In this document: in pieces, positions 25,923-28,813 of the stretch
Layout: each line of letters begins with the position of its first letter
How positions within the stretch are numbered: position 1 is the stretch's first letter
Source of the DNA: Isotricha intestinalis
Taxonomy: Eukaryota > Ciliophora > Litostomatea > Vestibuliferida > Isotrichidae
Direction: 5' to 3'
DNA length: 28,813 bases
Assembly (NCBI GenBank): GCA_023807065.1
Contig: JAJJLU010003833.1
Location: 1 to 28,813 of the forward strand
The notes under the pieces: generated by a model
Seen by the model: only the letters and a program-made list of their open reading frames with translations
The model's database searches: none
Told to the model about the DNA's origin: nothing
Made by a program: the position numbers and the translations under genes

Positions 25923-26882
25923 ATGGAAAGTAAATACATGGAATTTATAAGATATAATTGGGAAAACTCAGTAGAATGGAAAAATTATTTAGAAAATATA
26001 TTTCCTCCTCCTCCTCAAAATCGTATTCTTCATTATAAAAAAAAATTTTATAAATTAAAAGTTGATTCTAACTTTGATATTAATTACATTCCTGGAAATG
26101 GACATTTAAATAATAATGATAATGAAAATTTTAATCAAAGGAATAATCAAAATAATAATCAAAGAAATAATCATAGAAATAATAATAATAATGGAAATAA
26201 TTATAGAAATAATAATAATAATAATTATAATGATATTTTAATTTATACTGATTTTTTATTATCTTTTATTTCCTTTTTAAGTTTTTATATTCATTTTTCT
26301 ACTTCTATTAAATTATTACTTGTTTTTTATTTTCATAATTTAATTAAAAATGAAGGACAACCTAAATTTAATCAACAATATTTTAACAAGATTATTAATA
26401 ATGAAAGTTTGAGTTATTTAATTCTTTTAATTTTATTATTAATTGATAATTCTCATAATTCTTTTATTATTATTCCTATTTTGATTAATAATTTATTTTG
26501 GATTTTTTATGATTTTAATTCTTTCTTTCCTAATATATTTATTTCTAAAATTCTTTCTTTTAAGGATTTTATTTTGAAACTTGGTAATTTTATAGAAATG
26601 AATATTTTTAGTGTGATATTTGGTTATTTCTTTAAGAAAAATTCATTTTATTTTATTTTTTTATATATTCAATATATTAAATTTAGATTTTATGTAAATC
26701 AAAATATGAGAGATGGAATATTAAATATTAACAATTATTTAAATAGAATAAAAGCATCTCAAACATCACCATTAATATTAAAACATATTATTCAAACAAC
26801 TCAAAATTTAGGAAATTTAATTTTTAATTTACCTAGTAATGTTGCTGCTAATACAAATATTGCTATTTGTAATATTTTTTAA
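25923..26882 (+). CDS. TMEM33/Pom33-family membrane protein with N-terminal extension (319 aa)
   Basis: Residues ~105-319 follow the layout of TMEM33 (yeast Pom33/Per33), an ER and nuclear-envelope protein: hydrophobic segments at ~108-125 and 128-140, then L-S-Y-L-I-L-L-I-L-L-L-I (163-174), I-I-I-P-I-L-I-N-N-L-F-W-I-F (182-195), F-I-E-M-N-I-F-S-V-I-F-G-Y-F and I-Q-Y-I-K-F-R-F-Y-V-N-Q (249-260), then a helical tail with P-L-I-L-K-H-I-I-Q. The last part aligns by eye with Y-Y-R-F-L-T-L-R-Y of animal TMEM33. The N-terminus differs from animals: a conserved-looking motif with E-W-K-N-Y-L and F-P-P-P-P (27-31), a basic K-K-K-F-Y-K and D-S-N-F-D, then a ~40-residue Asn/Arg-rich linker (63-103). 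ATG at 25923, TAA stop. The family call is by motif memory, not alignment. Confidence 0.75.
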   Translation: MESKYMEFIRYNWENSVEWKNYLENIFPPPPQNRILHYKKKFYKLKVDSNFDINYIPGNGHLNNNDNENFNQRNNQNNNQRNNHRNNNNNGNNYRNNNNNNYNDILIYTDFLLSFISFLSFYIHFSTSIKLLLVFYFHNLIKNEGQPKFNQQYFNKIINNESLSYLILLILLLIDNSHNSFIIIPILINNLFWIFYDFNSFFPNIFISKILSFKDFILKLGNFIEMNIFSVIFGYFFKKNSFYFIFLYIQYIKFRFYVNQNMRDGILNINNYLNRIKASQTSPLILKHIIQTTQNLGNLIFNLPSNVAANTNIAICNIF

Positions 26883-26997
26883 ATTATAAAATAAATATAA
26901 ATTAACTAAAATAAATTTTAAATTATCAAATAAATAATTTTATATCTTTTCTAAACAATTTTTTTTATTTAAATTTTTATATATATATAAAATATAT

Positions 26998-28194
26998 TTA
27001 ATTTAAATCATACATGAATTCTTCCCATAATTGCTTACTTTTTAGATTTTTGTTAATTAGGTTTTTTTGCATTTTTTCAATTTCCATTTTATATTTTTCA
27101 AAAAAATTATTTTTGAAATTAATGATTTGATTTTTTAAAACATAAGTTGATATATCAACAATATATTTTAAATCTAACATATTACATTCTTCAATATAAC
27201 CAATTTCATAATTTTTTAATTGTTGAACTCCTTCTTCTTTTAAACTTTTTAAAATACTATATTTACTTTTTCCAGTCATGGTGATTTTTTTTAAAATTTC
27301 TAATGAATTATTGAATAAATTTCTATAATCAACTATTTTATTATGTGCTTCAATAAATGAATTTAGATCTGAAAAAGTTTTTAAATGATAATGATAAAAA
27401 ATAAGAAGAGTTTTTCCAAAATCTAAATCATTAATATTACCACATAATTTATTTTTATTTTTTATTATTGATTTATTATCATTAATTGTATTTTCAAAAT
27501 CAATAAACATATTTATTATATTATTTAAAATACTTTCTTCTTTTTTAATATTTAACATTTCTTGTTGTAAATTTTGACATATTTTAAAAATATTTTCTTT
27601 TGAATTAATAAATACTTTATTCCAATAATCAATAAATTTTTCATCATCAATTTTATTATAATTTTCATACTTAAAATCAGGAAAAACTTGAATAAATCTA
27701 TTTTTAATTTGATTAGAATTTCCAGGATTTAAAGAATAAAGATATTGCAAGTAATTATCATCATTATCTAAAAAAAATATTAAAGGTTCAATTTTAAATA
27801 AATTAGGAATTTCATTTATTTGTTTAATGAAATGAGTTAATAATTTTATTTTCATTTTTATTACATTATCATCGTTATTTAACAATAAATTTTCTGAAGG
27901 AATTCCTCCTATAAAAATCCCAGGTAAAAATTCACTTATTTTGTTTTGTAATAAAATAAAATCAGAATATTTTCTCATTATATTTTCAGTTTTTAATATT
28001 TTACCTTTTAATTTATAAAGAAATATTTGTTCATTCCTTTCTTGATATGATATACATGAATCAATATAAAGAAGTAAATTTTCTATTTCATTTTTATTGT
28101 CTTTTTTGCTTTTTTCATTTATTTCACTTTTTTCTAATTTATTTTCATTATTTTCTTCAGGTATAATATTTTCTATATTATTTATTTCTTCCAT
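26998..28194 (-). CDS. PX-domain sorting nexin, probably SNX-BAR type (398 aa)
   Basis: Residues ~40-143 form a PX domain: strands with F-L-Y-K-L-K-G-K, the phosphoinositide-binding motif R-K-Y-S-D-F (Arg74), L-P-G followed by a shortened P-x-x-P-like loop (G-G-I-P-S), and the closing helix with L-L-T-H-F-I-K-Q-I and I-F-F-L. The rest (about 150-398) is long amphipathic helix rich in Lys/Glu/Asn, fitting a BAR-like dimerisation and membrane-curving domain as in SNX4-type proteins, with F-I-E-A-H and Y-I-E-E-C segments. It should act on endosomal membranes enriched in PI3P. The start is the ATG at 28194; the frame is open to 28221 but only with GTG. The leader 1-35 is acidic and disordered. 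TAA stop. Confidence 0.85.
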   Translation of the reverse strand: MEEINNIENIIPEENNENKLEKSEINEKSKKDNKNEIENLLLYIDSCISYQERNEQIFLYKLKGKILKTENIMRKYSDFILLQNKISEFLPGIFIGGIPSENLLLNNDDNVIKMKIKLLTHFIKQINEIPNLFKIEPLIFFLDNDDNYLQYLYSLNPGNSNQIKNRFIQVFPDFKYENYNKIDDEKFIDYWNKVFINSKENIFKICQNLQQEMLNIKKEESILNNIINMFIDFENTINDNKSIIKNKNKLCGNINDLDFGKTLLIFYHYHLKTFSDLNSFIEAHNKIVDYRNLFNNSLEILKKITMTGKSKYSILKSLKEEGVQQLKNYEIGYIEECNMLDLKYIVDISTYVLKNQIINFKNNFFEKYKMEIEKMQKNLINKNLKSKQLWEEFMYDLN

Positions 28195-28408
28195 AAACTT
28201 AATAAAATAGTTTTTATTCACAATAAAAAATTAAATAAATTTCCTTTTTATGACATAAATTATTTTAATTTATATCAACTTCATTAAAATCTTTTATATG
28301 ACTAATTCAATAAATTATTGCCAATTAAAATTTAGTTTATTAAAAAAAATCAGAGACTAAAATAAAAAGCAATAAAAAATTTAAAAAATAATAAAAAACA
28401 TAAATGCT

Positions 28409-28747
28409 TTAATTTTTCCATTGTTTTAATAATTTTTTATCTATTGTATCTAAAGAAATTAAAGAAGAACAACCAAAGAACATATTACTCATATTTTTAA
28501 CATTATTAGTATTAAAATTAGATAAATTTAATGAAGTTAAAGAAGAACAGCCAGAGAACATATGACTTATATAATAAACATTATTAGTATTAAAATTAGA
28601 TAAATTTAAAGAAGTTAAAGAAGAACAACCAGAGAACATATAACTCATATCTTTAACATTATTAGTATTAAAATTAGATAAATTTAAAGAAGTTAAAGAA
28701 GAACATCAGAGAACATACTATTCATATTATTAACATTATTAGTATTA
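28409..28747 (-). pseudogene. 3' part of a BspA-like (DUF285) leucine-rich-repeat gene, frameshifted and cut off
   Basis: Three full 26-residue repeats of the type M-F-S-G-C-S-S-L-T-S-L-N-L-S-N-F-N-T-N-N are followed by a short unique tail ending K-Q-W-K-N and TAA. This is the BspA/DUF285 leucine-rich repeat of surface proteins in gut bacteria, Trichomonas, Entamoeba and other anaerobic protists. The repeat DNA is 78 bp per unit and nearly identical between copies, so duplication is recent. In the fourth (5'-most) copy the unit is one base short, at about 28706, giving TGA in the repeat frame. Upstream, the repeat stops abruptly at 28747-28753 and is replaced by a copy of another gene. The 5' end with any signal peptide is therefore missing. 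It may be a genuine pseudogene or an intact gene damaged by assembly. Confidence 0.8.
28457..28747 (-). repeat. 78-bp tandem repeat array (LRR units)
   Basis: The motif CCARAGAACA recurs at 28473, 28551 and 28629 (spacing exactly 78) and, with one base missing, at 28706 (spacing 77). Each unit encodes one 26-residue BspA-like repeat. The high identity makes the array liable to slippage and to assembly collapse, so true copy number may be larger. Confidence 0.85.
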
Positions 28748-28813
28748 AAATTATGAAAAAAATAATAAAAATAACAATAAAAATGAATATGACGAAATAA
28801 GTAAAAAAATATT
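28748..28813 (+). repeat. Terminal 66-nt direct copy of 20813-20878
   Basis: The last 66 bases of the window match the inside of the 312-aa gene exactly, in the same orientation. The junction with the LRR array falls in a shared AAATTA (28748-28753), that is, a 6-nt microhomology. The window ends within the copy. Confidence 0.95.

Noticed and set aside
26109..26231. AAT-rich stretch in the TMEM33-like gene as a microsatellite or insertion
   Set aside because: It stays in frame and encodes an Asn/Arg/Gln linker like low-complexity segments in other genes here; no sign of a separate element.
28195..28221. Nine-codon upstream extension of the sorting nexin
   Set aside because: It would start at GTG; the in-frame ATG at 28194 is the natural start in a eukaryote.
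1..28813. Telomere repeats, tRNA or rRNA genes, CRISPR arrays and transposase genes
   Set aside because: Looked for on both strands: no C4A2/C4A4-type repeats at either end, no tRNA A/B boxes with cloverleaf, no rRNA-like sequence, no spaced repeat array and no DDE or reverse-transcriptase motifs.

Overview
The window is a very AT-rich, gene-dense stretch of a eukaryotic nuclear genome. Gaps between genes are mostly 100-250 bp and reading frames are long and mostly uninterrupted. The one spliced gene I could resolve has two tiny GT-AG introns of 33 and 39 nt. Fourteen apparently intact genes plus the 3' end of a broken BspA gene have readable stops: fourteen end in TAA, one (the zinc-finger gene) in TAG, and none in TGA. 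The compactness, the micro-introns, the Q-A-L-G-G-H zinc finger, the divergent two-domain cyclic-nucleotide-binding protein, the Asn/Lys-rich low-complexity proteins, a bacterial-type GH25 lysozyme and BspA-like leucine-rich repeats together suggest a ciliate macronuclear genome using canonical stops, perhaps an anaerobic or gut ciliate. That placement is inference.

Layout. 1-1494: a segment bracketed by a perfect 45-bp inverted repeat. It carries a small secreted, cationic, cysteine-rich peptide gene (+) converging on a GH25 lysozyme gene (-). The outer ends read CCC...GGG and the right end abuts TTAA, which resembles piggyBac-type element ends. 1495-2019: non-coding, with a GC-richer 36-nt island. 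2020-10584 (-): a full UTP20-like ribosome-biogenesis HEAT-repeat protein. 10820-13465 (-): a protein with two cyclic-nucleotide-binding-like domains. 13711-14040 (-) and 14214-14480 (+): two small unknown genes diverging from a 173-bp promoter region. 14656-19182 (+): a 1508-residue unknown, possibly a beta-propeller/alpha-solenoid protein. 19314-20204 and 20334-21272 (+): two Asn/Lys-rich unknowns. 21375-22643 (-): a C2H2 zinc-finger protein. 22818-23362 (+): a gene-like stretch that moves through all three frames, probably a pseudogene. 23432-23704 (+): a two-EF-hand protein. 24471-25307 (-): a three-exon unknown. 25923-26882 (+): a TMEM33/Pom33-like membrane protein. 26998-28194 (-): a PX-domain sorting nexin. 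28409-28747 (-): the tail of a BspA-like LRR gene with a 1-bp deletion.

Most genes are ordinary housekeeping or signalling genes (ribosome assembly, membrane traffic, ER/nuclear envelope, calcium and cyclic-nucleotide signalling) with no operon-like logic. The unusual material is at the two ends. The left end is the repeat-bounded cassette with possible antibacterial cargo. At the right end the LRR array breaks off and the last 66 nt are an exact copy of 20813-20878, inside another gene of this window. Both ends therefore duplicate internal sequence. This could be real rearrangement or transposition, or amplification/assembly chimerism at contig ends, and sequence alone cannot separate these.
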